Made by a program: the position numbers and the translations under genes. Below, piece by piece: positions 34,571 through 50,300 of a stretch of DNA of 64,000 bases. Source of the stretch: Ptychodera flava (taxonomy: Eukaryota; Hemichordata; Enteropneusta; Ptychoderidae); NCBI RefSeq assembly GCF_041260155.1, contig NC_091942.1:13765501-13829500 (forward strand), read 5' to 3'. The notes beneath the pieces are model-generated. The model was not told where the DNA came from. It was given only the letters and a program-made list of their open reading frames with translations, and searched no databases. The stretch's first letter is position 1. The number at the start of each line of letters is the position of its first letter.

Positions 34571-36166
34571 TTTACCAACTTTCCAAGGGTGCAGTAGAAT
34601 CCGGTTTTACATGTATTTTGAAGTCAGACTTCCGGCAGATTGCTTCAAGTACAGTTATGTCGATGTTGAGTATTCAGCGCGCCGACTAGAGTAGGAAGTT
34701 CATTTTCTCTGAAAGAAAATAATTGCCTTATTTAGCTTTCGATTCAAGTCACAACATTCTAATCAATTCGACAGTACGGTATCTAGAGTAGAACTTTACA
34801 GAGTATAAATTAGGAAAGAATGAGAGACTTACAAAAGGCTTTCAACTCAAAAATTCCTGTGCCCTCTTCTTGCACTTGGATAACAGGTGTGGACATCATA
34901 TCGTAGACCTAAGGTCTATGATCCTTGATACACGTGTATGAGAGGTATTACCTGTCCAGATTGGTGATTCGTGCAATGCTTGGCGCTATGTTCGTCTCTG
35001 ATCAAGTCCACAGAAAGACGAGAAATTACACTGAGATTCTCTTCAAAGGAAACATACCTTCATTCTCGCGAGGTTGTGATGCGTCTGGATGTCGGCTGCA
35101 CGTCGATAGACACAAGTTACTCAACGGTCACGATGTTAGAGGAGCGAAGCCATGTGCTGTTGTTTGACGATGATATAAGATGTTCTTCAATCTGATCTTT
35201 CAGCGAGATTGACTCCATGATCAATTATCAAACATCTTGCAAGCCAGTGTGTATGTAACACGCAAGGCGCTATAATTGTTAATAACTAACCCATATTCGG
35301 CGCGGTATCGGAACATTCTATCATACGTGATTTTTTACCATTCGATAGGGCAAATTGTGTCATGATGCTATTTGAATATGTCATATATTTGAATTTGTTG
35401 TGAAATAAAATTATTACTGAATTCATTCCACTTGAATTTTGCATAATTAGCGCGGAGATGCTAGTCGCTGTGATTGACTGAACAGAATCTCGTGAATGCA
35501 ATCGCTCGCACACACGCGAAATCTCGTCGAAATCTCGCAGAAATTCTGTTGTAATCTCCGACTGGAAGACCTAACAAAATATATAGCTGTTGATATTGAC
35601 GTAAATTTAATTGACAACATATCTGTATCACTTTTTGCCACATGGGTTCACAGAGAACTCTAGAATATGGCAGCACATGCAGTGTACACTACATTTTGCC
35701 AACCCATAGAAGATTGTCACAACTTTCATCATGTCGGATTGTACTTTGACAAGAATGGCAATATCAGGTGAATTTACAAAGATTTTTTGAAACCTCGTAT
35801 ATCAAGCAGATTTTACCCGTACTTAGTCTACTGTTTCTAATGTGTTTCTTAGATGCTATGAAACCCAACGAATACCACTGAATTGCAATACAGGCGATAA
35901 TAAAGATTTGTTGTATTTTTACTGGATGTTTAAAAGATATCAGATATAAGAATATACATCCGTAACATTTAACATTACATCTATAGAGGTATCTTATTCA
36001 CACGTCAACACGAAAAATGGTGCACAAATCAGTATATGCAACACAAAATCAACTCGGGTACTGCTTACACTTTAAAACCCTGAGAAAACTCCCTCGTGCC
36101 AGAATAACATGGTAATTCTGTCTATTTGTCTACCTGTCTGTATATCTCTCTGTCTTTGGCTCTGCC

Positions 36167-36256
<90 letters not shown>

Positions 36257-36866
36257 GCACAAAATAGGTATCAATTTATCTGTGGTGGTGCTGAATAATA
36301 TGAGTAAACTACGGTGCTTCATGTTGGCTGAATAGACGCGTTCGACTGAATCGTGACAGAGAGAAAACAGTGCCAATCCTGCATTCAACAATGTTCAGTG
36401 ATGCGCTTGATTTAGAATGCACCTCGTGGACACTGTACCCGACACTCAAATTTAATCCAATAATGCTCTAGTCTACCTCTGTCCTTGACTCATACTGAAA
36501 CCTGTGGAGTGAACGAAGTTTTCAAATCTTGTTTTTGTGAAAATTGATTATTTTCCCCTTAGAATAAATAAAGGGTATAGCAGCCATCCTGAGTTGAATT
36601 TTAGCCGCTTTGTCTTTTATCTTCCCGAACTTTGTCCCCCGACCCCTGACTTTTATTCTAGATTATCAAAGAGTATTGTTTAAAGTTTCCCTGAGGAACG
36701 TCTGAGCAAAAAGTAAAATGTCTGTTTTGAGGCACGTATCATCTTGATGGCGATAAGCGAAATCCATAGCGTATGCTATTTGACTTTCTCCACCTCTTAT
36801 CTGGATTATTTTGAAGAGTGAATTGACTTGTAGACCTTTAGAATTCAAAAATCTTGGCAATCTCGT
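34571..36866. other. upstream flank of SLC52A and 3' flank of the four-jointed gene
   Basis: No exon is supported. Upstream promoter and 5' UTR of the transporter must lie from 34571 rightward. A CTGT/CT microsatellite lies at 36169-36251. Confidence 0.45.
36169..36251. repeat. (TGTC)n-(TC)n microsatellite
   Basis: TGTC tetranucleotides grading into a pure TC run; pyrimidine strand is plus. Confidence 0.95.
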
Positions 36867-41582
<4,716 letters not shown>

Positions 41583-42885
41583 TGCGATGTTGCCCCACCG
41601 TCAAGGCTACGAGCCACGTCCGCAGATACACATCGATGGCAACGCAAAGATATGTTCCCGTTCGTTTGCCGCACTACAGATCGCCCGAGATCACAGGGCA
41701 GTGTCACTGTTCGTGTTCTTATGCCCTGTTCAATATTTGATTACAATCCCATATGAAGGTTGCCGGAAGCAGTAATTTTAATGTCAAACATGCGACAAAT
41801 ATTGATCTATCCCATTGGGCCACATTGATGTTTACGGTGTAATATTTCAATCCAAACACACTGTGAAACACCTTGTTAAATCAACACAAAAACATGCCTA
41901 TCTATATTTTGTTAATATGCAAATTTGTCATCTACCTCTTGAAATTAACCATCTTATTCTGTGTGCATAACATTGGTACAACATTTACTGTGTCAAATTT
42001 GCAGAAATGTGCTGGTGGGTCTTACTTGTAGCTAGAGAACTGAGAATCTGCATACTGCTACCAGTGCTGGGTGACTAAACCATTCAATAATTAGGACAGC
42101 TTGCTTCCAAGTTAGCTAACTCATGGTAATTCTTGGGATACAGCAAAGTGATGAATTTTGAAAACAAAATTGATGAGGTTTACTTTCAAACTGAATGCCA
42201 ATTTTTAAACAAACCCCAAAGCTAACCGGGAACTGCATGAATAAAATGCACCTTATTACACAGGTACACTAGACCAAATGGGAGAAAGAAAAGCAATAAT
42301 GAACTATTTCAGAATAGTGCAAAACATACTCTAAAATTTGATAACGTACACGCCGATACAGTTTTCTGAATGGACAAATGTCCATCAAAGCGCGCAGAAC
42401 TATTGTACCAAAAGTGGCGTCTATGTCGGGAGGAAGTCTCTTGATTTATGGTTAGGGTGGAGTTCATATTTTCTTGCGATCAAGAGAATTCTCCTATTAC
42501 CGGGGATTTTCTCTCATTTGGTCCAGAGTGCCTTGCAGTTATGAATCATCATTTTGATCATTAGACACAATACGATGGATTCTAAGCTCAGTTTACGACA
42601 AAGGGGAATGATTTCAATTTTCAATAATAAACTTTCCCAACATGTCCAGTAATATACCATCACTTCAAGCTTATGCTGTACACATTTCACAGCTCGTGAG
42701 ATTCACAACTCCCGATGTATGGTATCGTAGAGCTTGTGACTCATATGAAGACTTTCGAGTTAGACAGCCTGTTACCCCTAGTGAGAGACAGTGATTCTGA
42801 GCAAGTATTTTGTTAGATCATTTAAGCAGTTCTATGGTGGATACGGAGTTGTGGTACCGATCCACAGGCGCTCCTTAGCTGGGTA

Positions 42886-43005
42886 GTCTGCTAAGTAGAT
42901 CGATTTCGGATCGATCTATGATCCCGTAGTCGATTAGGTTGCAGTGGCAGACATATCAACTACGGGATCAATAGATCGATCCGAAAATCGATCTACTTAG
43001 CAGAC
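42886..43005. mobile_element. 120-bp fold-back MITE
   Basis: The left arm GTCTGCTAAGTAGATCGATT continues to GATCCCGTAGT. The right arm is its reverse complement, ACTACGGGATC to CTACTTAGCAGAC, with 1-2 mismatches. Arms are about 45 bp around a ~30-bp centre. No ORF. Flanks show no clear target duplication. Confidence 0.8.
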
Positions 43006-43589
43006 ACATGTTCTTATTCTTCTCGTATAACATATGTTCAAGTACAGAGTATCACGTGTAATTTTACAGACACAAAGCAATAATGAACAATATGTATGCA
43101 AAGAATTTTACCTCAAACTAAAATTAAGATATCAACAATCATATTGGTCATTATAAACACGCAGACTGTGTTGACAAGCTTTACTGTGTGCCTTTTGAAG
43201 TGATTTTGGGCGTAGAACAAAAATATGATGAGAACATGAATAATGGAAAAATACATAAAGTTGAAGGTAATGACTGCTACAGAGCTACCACAGTGACTGT
43301 TAACTTTATGCAGATAGTAACTATAGAGCTGAAAGTGGTTAGGAAGCATTCGATATTTACGGGGGGGGGGGGGGGGCGGTGGAATTTGAGCGACAAATGA
43401 AACGTAAAAAGCGACCCCCCTCCAAATCAAATTTCTAAAATTTGACCCCCCCCTCAATTCATCAATAGTAAAATGTGACCCCCCCCCCCCATGAAAAAAA
43501 ATATTTCATCAGATTTGATTCATTAACCCTTCGCACCCTGTGGCCCCAGGCTGAAAAAGTTTCCTCACATACTATTCTTGGTGAAATGC

Positions 43590-44080
43590 CAAAATCAAAT
43601 TTTTTGCACACACATAAACTTGTAATCACTCTAGTCTAATCAAGTACACTAATATCAATAATCAAGAGTACATAAATACACAGATTTACCTAGTTTTATA
43701 TCGGAAAAAAATTATTCATAGTTTCCATATAGACAAGATAGTGAATCAACATTTCGGTGACATTCCAAAATCAAATTTCTTGCACAAACATCCACTTGTT
43801 ACCACCCTAGTCTAATCAAGTAAATTAATATCAATAATCAAGCGTACATAAATACACAGATTTAACTAGTTTTGTAATGGAAAAAAATTATTCATAGTTT
43901 CCTCTGACAAGATAGTGAATTAACAATTCGGTGAAATTCCAAAATCAAATTGCTCACACATGCACTGGTAACTACCCTAGTCTTATCAAGTACATTAATG
44001 TCAATAATCAAGAGTCTATGGCAGATTTAGCTAGTTTTGTATTTAAAAGAAATTATTCATAGCTTCTCATAGATTATGTA
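43590..44080 (+). repeat. ~175-bp satellite-like tandem repeat, about 2.8 copies
   Basis: Units start at 43590, 43766 and 43940 with CAAAATCAAATT. Each carries CTAGTCTAATCAAGTA, TCAATAATCAAG, ACACAGATTTA and AAATTATTCATAG in the same order. A further fragment (CAACATTTCGGTGAAATTCC) appears at about 45629. Confidence 0.8.
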
Positions 44081-45096
44081 TGGAGGACCTGTGTATTTTC
44101 TATTTTGCCTGGGAGTTCTTGTGTGTTATCACTGTATACCTAGGGAGTCCAAGACGGGAACTTTCCAGAGAGTGTTTTACGTTGCATGCTGCACTGGCAC
44201 TGGAAGGTTTGAGTGTCAGCGTGTGCTTTTTAAGTCAGATATTTCTCTATTTTGAGTCTTACTCAAGTCAGCAGATATGTAAAGAAACCGGTGAGTGGCA
44301 GAGATCGAACTTTATGCAGATCGGACTGTTTATTTAAACCCTACGCCATCCTCTACTTAGGACTATAGTCGATGGAACAAACATTGCTCACCAGTGAAAG
44401 CCGTGCTGTACATGTGTAATAATACACACTGCACGCAGAGATGATAGTATCACCACAAGTTGAAAGCTGATCTTTCTGCAGCAAATTGTGTGTTAACTGT
44501 GAACTTTATTCAGTTTATGAGTTCAGTCAGATGTCTGAGATTGTCATGAGAACATTATTTGTGATTGTTCCACTGAACTTTTGTCGATGCGCGGAGTTAG
44601 AATTCAGAGGAAGACTTCAGATTAGTTCGGCATGTCCCGACCGGAAGTAAACAGAGATCTAAGATGGCTGCTCCCGTAGTAGCTGAACTGGACGCTGCTT
44701 AGCAGTGAATTGCGTGTGTTGTCGCCGACTTTCATGTGCAGACATTACACGGGACTTACAATTGTGCTCATCATCGAACATTAGTTAAAGTCGCGTGTGA
44801 ACTATTTGTGTTTCCCAGCCGCGTGGTCAAGTCTGAGGTACCTCTAACGTAAAGTTTTCCATAGAAATTGTTAAGCATTTAGAAAGGGTTTGAACAGAGT
44901 TTTTGTTCTGAAAGTGTGTTCGACTCCTGCCGTCGGGAGGTCGATCAGTACGGTTATTGTTACCATGGAGTAATATTTGTAGTTTTGAAGTACGGTTTTA
45001 CTATTTTATATGTAGACCCCGATATTTGACACAATATAGTAATATACAGAAGTTGTTTGTTACATTATATGACTGTTGTTGGCTCCTCATTTCATG

Positions 45097-45520
45097 CCCA
45101 TGCTGTGTAGCCTGCGTACAGGTGTGTGCACGTGTGTTCCCAGCATTATGGCCCCTACCACAGCCCTGCAATGGTCTTTGAACAGACTTGAGGTCTCTGC
45201 GGCCTGGATCTGGACACAATGAAGACTAAACGGTCTTTTTGCCGAAATTCTGCTCTATTGGGGCAAAATCCTTCCCTGCCTACCTTTACCTCTTAACCAA
45301 TCCCAGAAAAGATGCGATTGACTTCTCCTAACGTCCGAAACCGCTCATTTTCTGGAACATAACATACTCGACAAGTTGTTTACCCATGGAGATCCCCACT
45401 TTGAATCTTGCTGCAGAGACCCCAGTTATCTCCACAGACCGTTGCAGGGCTATGGTGGAGGCCGTATACGCCAGGAACACACAGACCTGTACTCAGGGCT
45501 ACATGCTCTGTTGCTGCTCT
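45097..45520. mobile_element. fold-back element, family A copy 2
   Basis: The left arm (about 45097-45205) contains GTGTGTTCCCAGCATTATGG and CCACAGCCCTGCAATGGTC. The right arm (about 45405-45520) is the inverse: GACCGTTGCAGGGCTATGG, then CCAGGAACACACAG and CAGGGCTACATG. The outer sequence matches the long fold-back at 7380-7950, so both belong to one family. The centre is not palindromic. Confidence 0.65.
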
Positions 45521-46706
45521 AGAGAGGTTAACGCCAGTCTCGGACTTGTTGGCCCTGCTAGAGAAATAAATTTGGCTGAGCTTCGGTCGGTTATTATTCT
45601 GCCGTCTCGAAACATCGGTTACACAAGCAACATTTCGGTGAAATTCCAAAGTCAATTTTTTTTCCATAACTCAATACAAACCTTTGTAAAATTTGACCCC
45701 CCCCCTTCAATCATTGATTGTAAAATTTGACCCCCCCTAAAAAGCGGTTTTGTAAAAGTCAACCCCCCCTGATTTCCACCGCCCCCCTCCCCGTAAATAA
45801 CGAATGCTCCCTTAGCAATCTTGGAATGTCTAGGTTCCGCATTTAAAATGACATTACAAAACACAATATGCCTTAGATGGTAGATGGTTAGACCTACACT
45901 ACGTAAAATACTGGAACGACATTGCACGCGGACATTTGCGGCTGAGGAATTACGAGAGTCTCGTCCGTCCCTCCGACAGAATTGATGCACCAACCTTTAA
46001 CACGTGACTACTCTGCCGGCTGTTTCTCCTTAAGTACTCAGGTTCTGACAATATCGGCCACCACGTGACATTGATTTTGTTCTGCTTAATGTGCCTTTTT
46101 TTCCCAAAACATCTAATTGGTAATATCTCTTGGTCTAGCAGGTTTGCTTATTTATCTTCATGGAATATTTTTATTTCATAGAATTTTAAAATTTGAATGA
46201 CGGACTGAGAAGATCAGACCGATAAGACAATATGGATATAAATGTTAGTCCCATCATTTATTCACTAACATGTACGCCGACATTAGACTAGTTGCTCACT
46301 TTCAAACTGATCTCACCCATTACACGTAAATCATATCGAAGGCTTTGGTAAGGTTTGGTATGTCTTTATTCAAGTTAATTGTATTACGTTAATATAGGAA
46401 CGGACAGACTTTTTACATATAGCCATTATATAACGATTATTTTCGGTATATATTGTTTGTTTGTTACTTTGCATGAATAGATTTGGAACTCTACATGTTG
46501 TTGCCGATGTGACAATGTTGATTGAGAATATCACTCTTGGAACACATGTTCTTAGGATTTCATTCTAAGCAACACTCGGAGTTTTGAATAAATGGTTATG
46601 CAGTTTATTTTGCCAGTTAGCTGCAATAATTGTAGCCTTGGTAGCCTGGGCCGTGCAGCTTGGGCCTCTGTCGTGTGATGCAACCAATTTATATTACAGC
46701 TATTTG

Positions 46707-47341
46707 TCAGTAAGTGTACGCCGTACAGACGTTTGATTGTTCAAGATGAACTTCGTCATCAACTATGGACAGATCTCGTTGCCAGGCTGCAAGTATGGCC
46801 AGATGGTCGACATTGCATTGAGAGGCCATGGCAGATATTTCAGAGGGCGTCAAAACTGTGCTGTAAACATTGAACAGGGTCATTTCTCCAATATAGTTGT
46901 ACCACACTTTGGCTGGAGCATACTGCATGTGACCTACAACCATTACTCCACCTTTTGTCAACGACATACCGTTGGCCAAACCTATGCCGGACCCTACAAC
47001 GGCCCCGTTCTTGTACACTTTCCACATACCACCACGTGATGTCCACGTGACGCACAGGTGGTTCCACCTGCCGTCGTTGAAAGAGCCTGAATACGAGGAG
47101 TCTCGCCCTTTCACTTTCAGCCTGACTTTCCCGGTTTTCCAGTTGTGCTGCAAGGCAAACTCGTTCCTGGACCCGGTCACGGCATACGAAAAGATCCCCT
47201 TCGGCGCAGTGTTGCTGAAGTTCAGCCACATGCAAGCACTGATTTCCTGCATCTCCGGAATCGTCCGTGTGACGATCACCTGCAACGTTCCCCTGCCTCC
47301 AAACACCACTTTCTTATTCTCAAGTCCAGAAGACGGTACAT
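46707..47341 (-). other. pentraxin-like domain 2 exon, C-terminus
   Basis: Exon 17 encodes ISACMWLNFSNTAPKGIFSY, GSRNEFALQHNWKTGKVRLK, GRWNHLCVTWTSRGGMWKVY, KNGAVVGSGIGLANG, GGVMVVGHMQ and YIGEMTLFNVYSTVLTPSEI. The CMW and HLCVTW cysteines of the pentraxin fold are both kept. The calcium loop is replaced by MQYAPAKVWYNY. It ends 20-30 residues past the fold at a natural stop. Confidence 0.82.
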
Positions 47342-50300
47342 CTATTTGGGGAAAACAAAAGTTAATTTGGAGAGAGGCTCAGAGAAACCTAAATTAGAAA
47401 CTTTGTCATGCTAGTATTGTATCAACTGCACATTTAGCTTTAATAAACTTGCCTTGATGTGGAAATATTTTGCTAGTTACCTTGCTTAAATCTAGTTCTA
47501 CTGCGTTTAGAACTGTAATAATTCAGATAGTTCAGTTTGCCCAAAGTGAACCATGACTCCATCAATTTGATAGGCTACATGTTTATATTCTCCCCTGTGA
47601 TGTTCATCATTTTTACATGGTTGGTTGTTCAAATATTTATAAATAAACAGACTTCAGATATTTGCATTGAATATTTAAATATCTCACCGCAAACTCCGGT
47701 CTCTGACACGACTTCTGCGCCGGACACTGTTTGCACGCTGAAGTCAGAATGTTTCCATGACAATAGAGTTCCTTGCATGGAGTAACCGGTGCAGTCTGAC
47801 GTCATGGCGGCTACCTCTGCCCCCGTAAACACTTCACTCCATATATTGAATGATGAAATCTCCATCGAAGCTTGGCTGGCGAGAAAGTCTCCTGCTTTAG
47901 TTTGCCCTCGTCCGATAATCAGCAAGCCATTCGATTCAATCGGTTTCGCCTTGGCGGAATCCGATCCGTACATGAGTAGGATGCCGTCTTTGTAAACTTT
48001 CCAATCGCCTCCAAGAGATGACCATGTTAACATCACCAGATGCCATCCGCCATCGTCCACTTTCACGAACGAGGATGTCGCCACAACGTCTCCTTTTATG
48101 GTCAGTTTCACCTGACCAGGTTCGTGCAAACTTAACTCATTCGCCTTGGACGAGGTAGAGTAGGAGAAGACTGCCCCTTTTTGGCTCCTCGTTTTCAACC
48201 AAAATGCAACAGTTACATCAGACAGATTTTCGTTAATTGCTTTTGTTGTCAAGACGATTGAAGAATCGTTGATGTGGAGTGATTTGTTGCCAAGGTCGGG
48301 GACTAAATTGGTTGCTATGGGGAAAGCAGAAGGTACGAATTCTCTCAGGGTTTTTATTGACTTTGTTCACTGTAATCGTAAGATTGCGATATCAAAATTG
48401 TCGGAATTGGACCATACCTGCGAATGAGCAATTTAAACGGAACATCGGCCAAATAAATGACGTGTTTTTTGTGGCATAAAAATCATGCCAGTTAAACACT
48501 TTTCAGTGTTTTGACATTTCACGGGAAAATAGGGAACAGTGAATTGGAATATTTCATGCGTCTTGCACACAAAATCGAAAAAAATATGACGATTTTGTTA
48601 AAGACAAAGCTGTTATAACGAATAGAGAATCAACGTACGGTCACAGTGTCCACACTTCAACGATGGAAGGGGCAGGGGCACTATGCTTTGTAGTTTCTAC
48701 ACTTACCATTTTGGCAAACTGATGGGAGTTTTGTATCACACGGAACGTCAGACCATTTCCAACCTGCATTTCCCCTGTGGAGATAGGAAGTAACATGTTA
48801 CGATACTCCCGTCACTTACTTCTTGTCGGAAAGCAAATATGAAATACAGTTGAATAAAATTAATTTACCTTGATGGACAAGAAGAGAAAGTCTCTTTTGC
48901 AAGAACTTTGAGCAAGAACATTAGGGACATGAGAGCGAGGTTTAGAAATATTAGAGTGGTAATTTGGTAAAATTGTTGGTAAAAATGTTGGTAAAAAATT
49001 TAATGGCTCGATAACCCTTAACAGAACGATACTATTCATATTATGCAAATCTTATGTATTTGAAATACAAATCTAAAAATTTAATTTGTATCTATAATGT
49101 AATGTGGTAATTTTCTAGTTTACTCACATCATTTTCACACAGTGACCATCGTTGTCATTTGGTTTATTTGAGTTCCAGTGGAAAAACCGTAATGTTTGAC
49201 CCGCAGAATTTTGCCAAGCGTTTGTGCCATCGGGAACCCGCCTTGCGTCAAAATAGAAATGCTTCCGCAGTCCGAGACTAGACAGGTACGTCGTTATAAA
49301 ATCTAAAGTTTGCCCGTCAGATATTTCAGCAAGAGCGCCACCATGAGCTCGGCAGAAGTCGCTGGCTGCTTCCCAGGTCATTGGTTGGATCACCGGTGTA
49401 TAGATTTCCCGGGGTGTTGCTGTAAAATGATGAATGACGGTCTGAGTATGTCAAACAAGTAACACTATTCAAACACATCCCATGTTGTGACTTTAAATAT
49501 TTTTTGATAGCACGCTACGAAGCTCGGAGTGAGACAGTGTTGTATGCGCCTCGAAAGTGAAAGACTTAAACTTTTGCTCAAACTTTCCCCAATAAAACTT
49601 TCAAACAATTCTCTTGCCATATCAAGAATAAAATTCAGGGGGTCACCGTGCAAATTTTGGTACTAGAGAAACAAATAACCTGACATTTACCGATAATTGC
49701 ACTTCAAAATGGCCGCCATCATTGTGAAAACTCTATGCTGGAACATCATTACATTTTCGATTTTTGAAAAACTGAGACATTTTTTCTCACTCAAAGAGCT
49801 TTAAAATGAACCCCCATAAGTGATAGATCAGAAAAGAACGGTATAAGTTTGAGAGTCCAAATATCGGTCCTCGAAGCGCATTAATGGTTTTTCTAGGAGA
49901 AAGCCTTATTGGTAAACGGAGGACTCTCCGATAACGTTTTAAAAAGGTCGAAAATCAGGGAAGATGCAAACGATAAAATGGTCCATACATTTTACATACC
50001 CGTGTTAGCAGTTGCAGCGCCGTCGGACAGACACCCGCTTCCATTCTGACAATGACACGTTCCGTCAGGTAAACACCACTGTTTAAAGAAATTAATGGTG
50101 CCCATATCGTGAGGTTTATAAGTGACAACAGCGTTTGAAAAGCGATGTTAAATTTGGGCTTACAAGTTGAATCTCAATATGTCAGATTCATGGTGACCAC
50201 ACGTATTGAAATTGTAACGAAAGATTTTTTCTAAAGGTATGTTCGACAAGTTTATGTGCAACGTTCTAACCAAACATGATGACTAAATCGCTGAAAATTA

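Larger units (their letters stand above)
43340..45813. mobile_element. 2.5-kb DNA-transposon-like element with G/C-run inverted ends and nested insertions
   Basis: The left end, AGGAAGCATTCGATATTTAC then a 16-base G run and CGGTGGAA (43341-43385), is the inverse of the right end, which reads TTCCACCGCCCCCCTCCCC, GTAAATAACG and AATGCTCC (about 45772-45810). Both sub-ends carry several AAATTTGACCCCCCC blocks. No transposase is seen, so it is non-autonomous. Inside lie ~175-bp tandem repeats (43590-44080) that resume as a fragment near 45629-45660, so 44080-45620 looks like a later insertion containing a fold-back element. Confidence 0.55.
41583..46706. other. transposon-rich interval between two minus-strand genes
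   Basis: No host exon is supported. It carries the four-jointed promoter side, a 120-bp palindrome (42886-43005) and a nested set of DNA-transposon-like repeats (43340-45813). 45814-46706 should hold the 3' UTR and flank of the lectin-metalloprotease gene. Confidence 0.5.

Noticed and set aside
46840-47414. ORFs opposite or shifted to the last pentraxin exon
   Set aside because: Shadow frames of the pentraxin-like exon.
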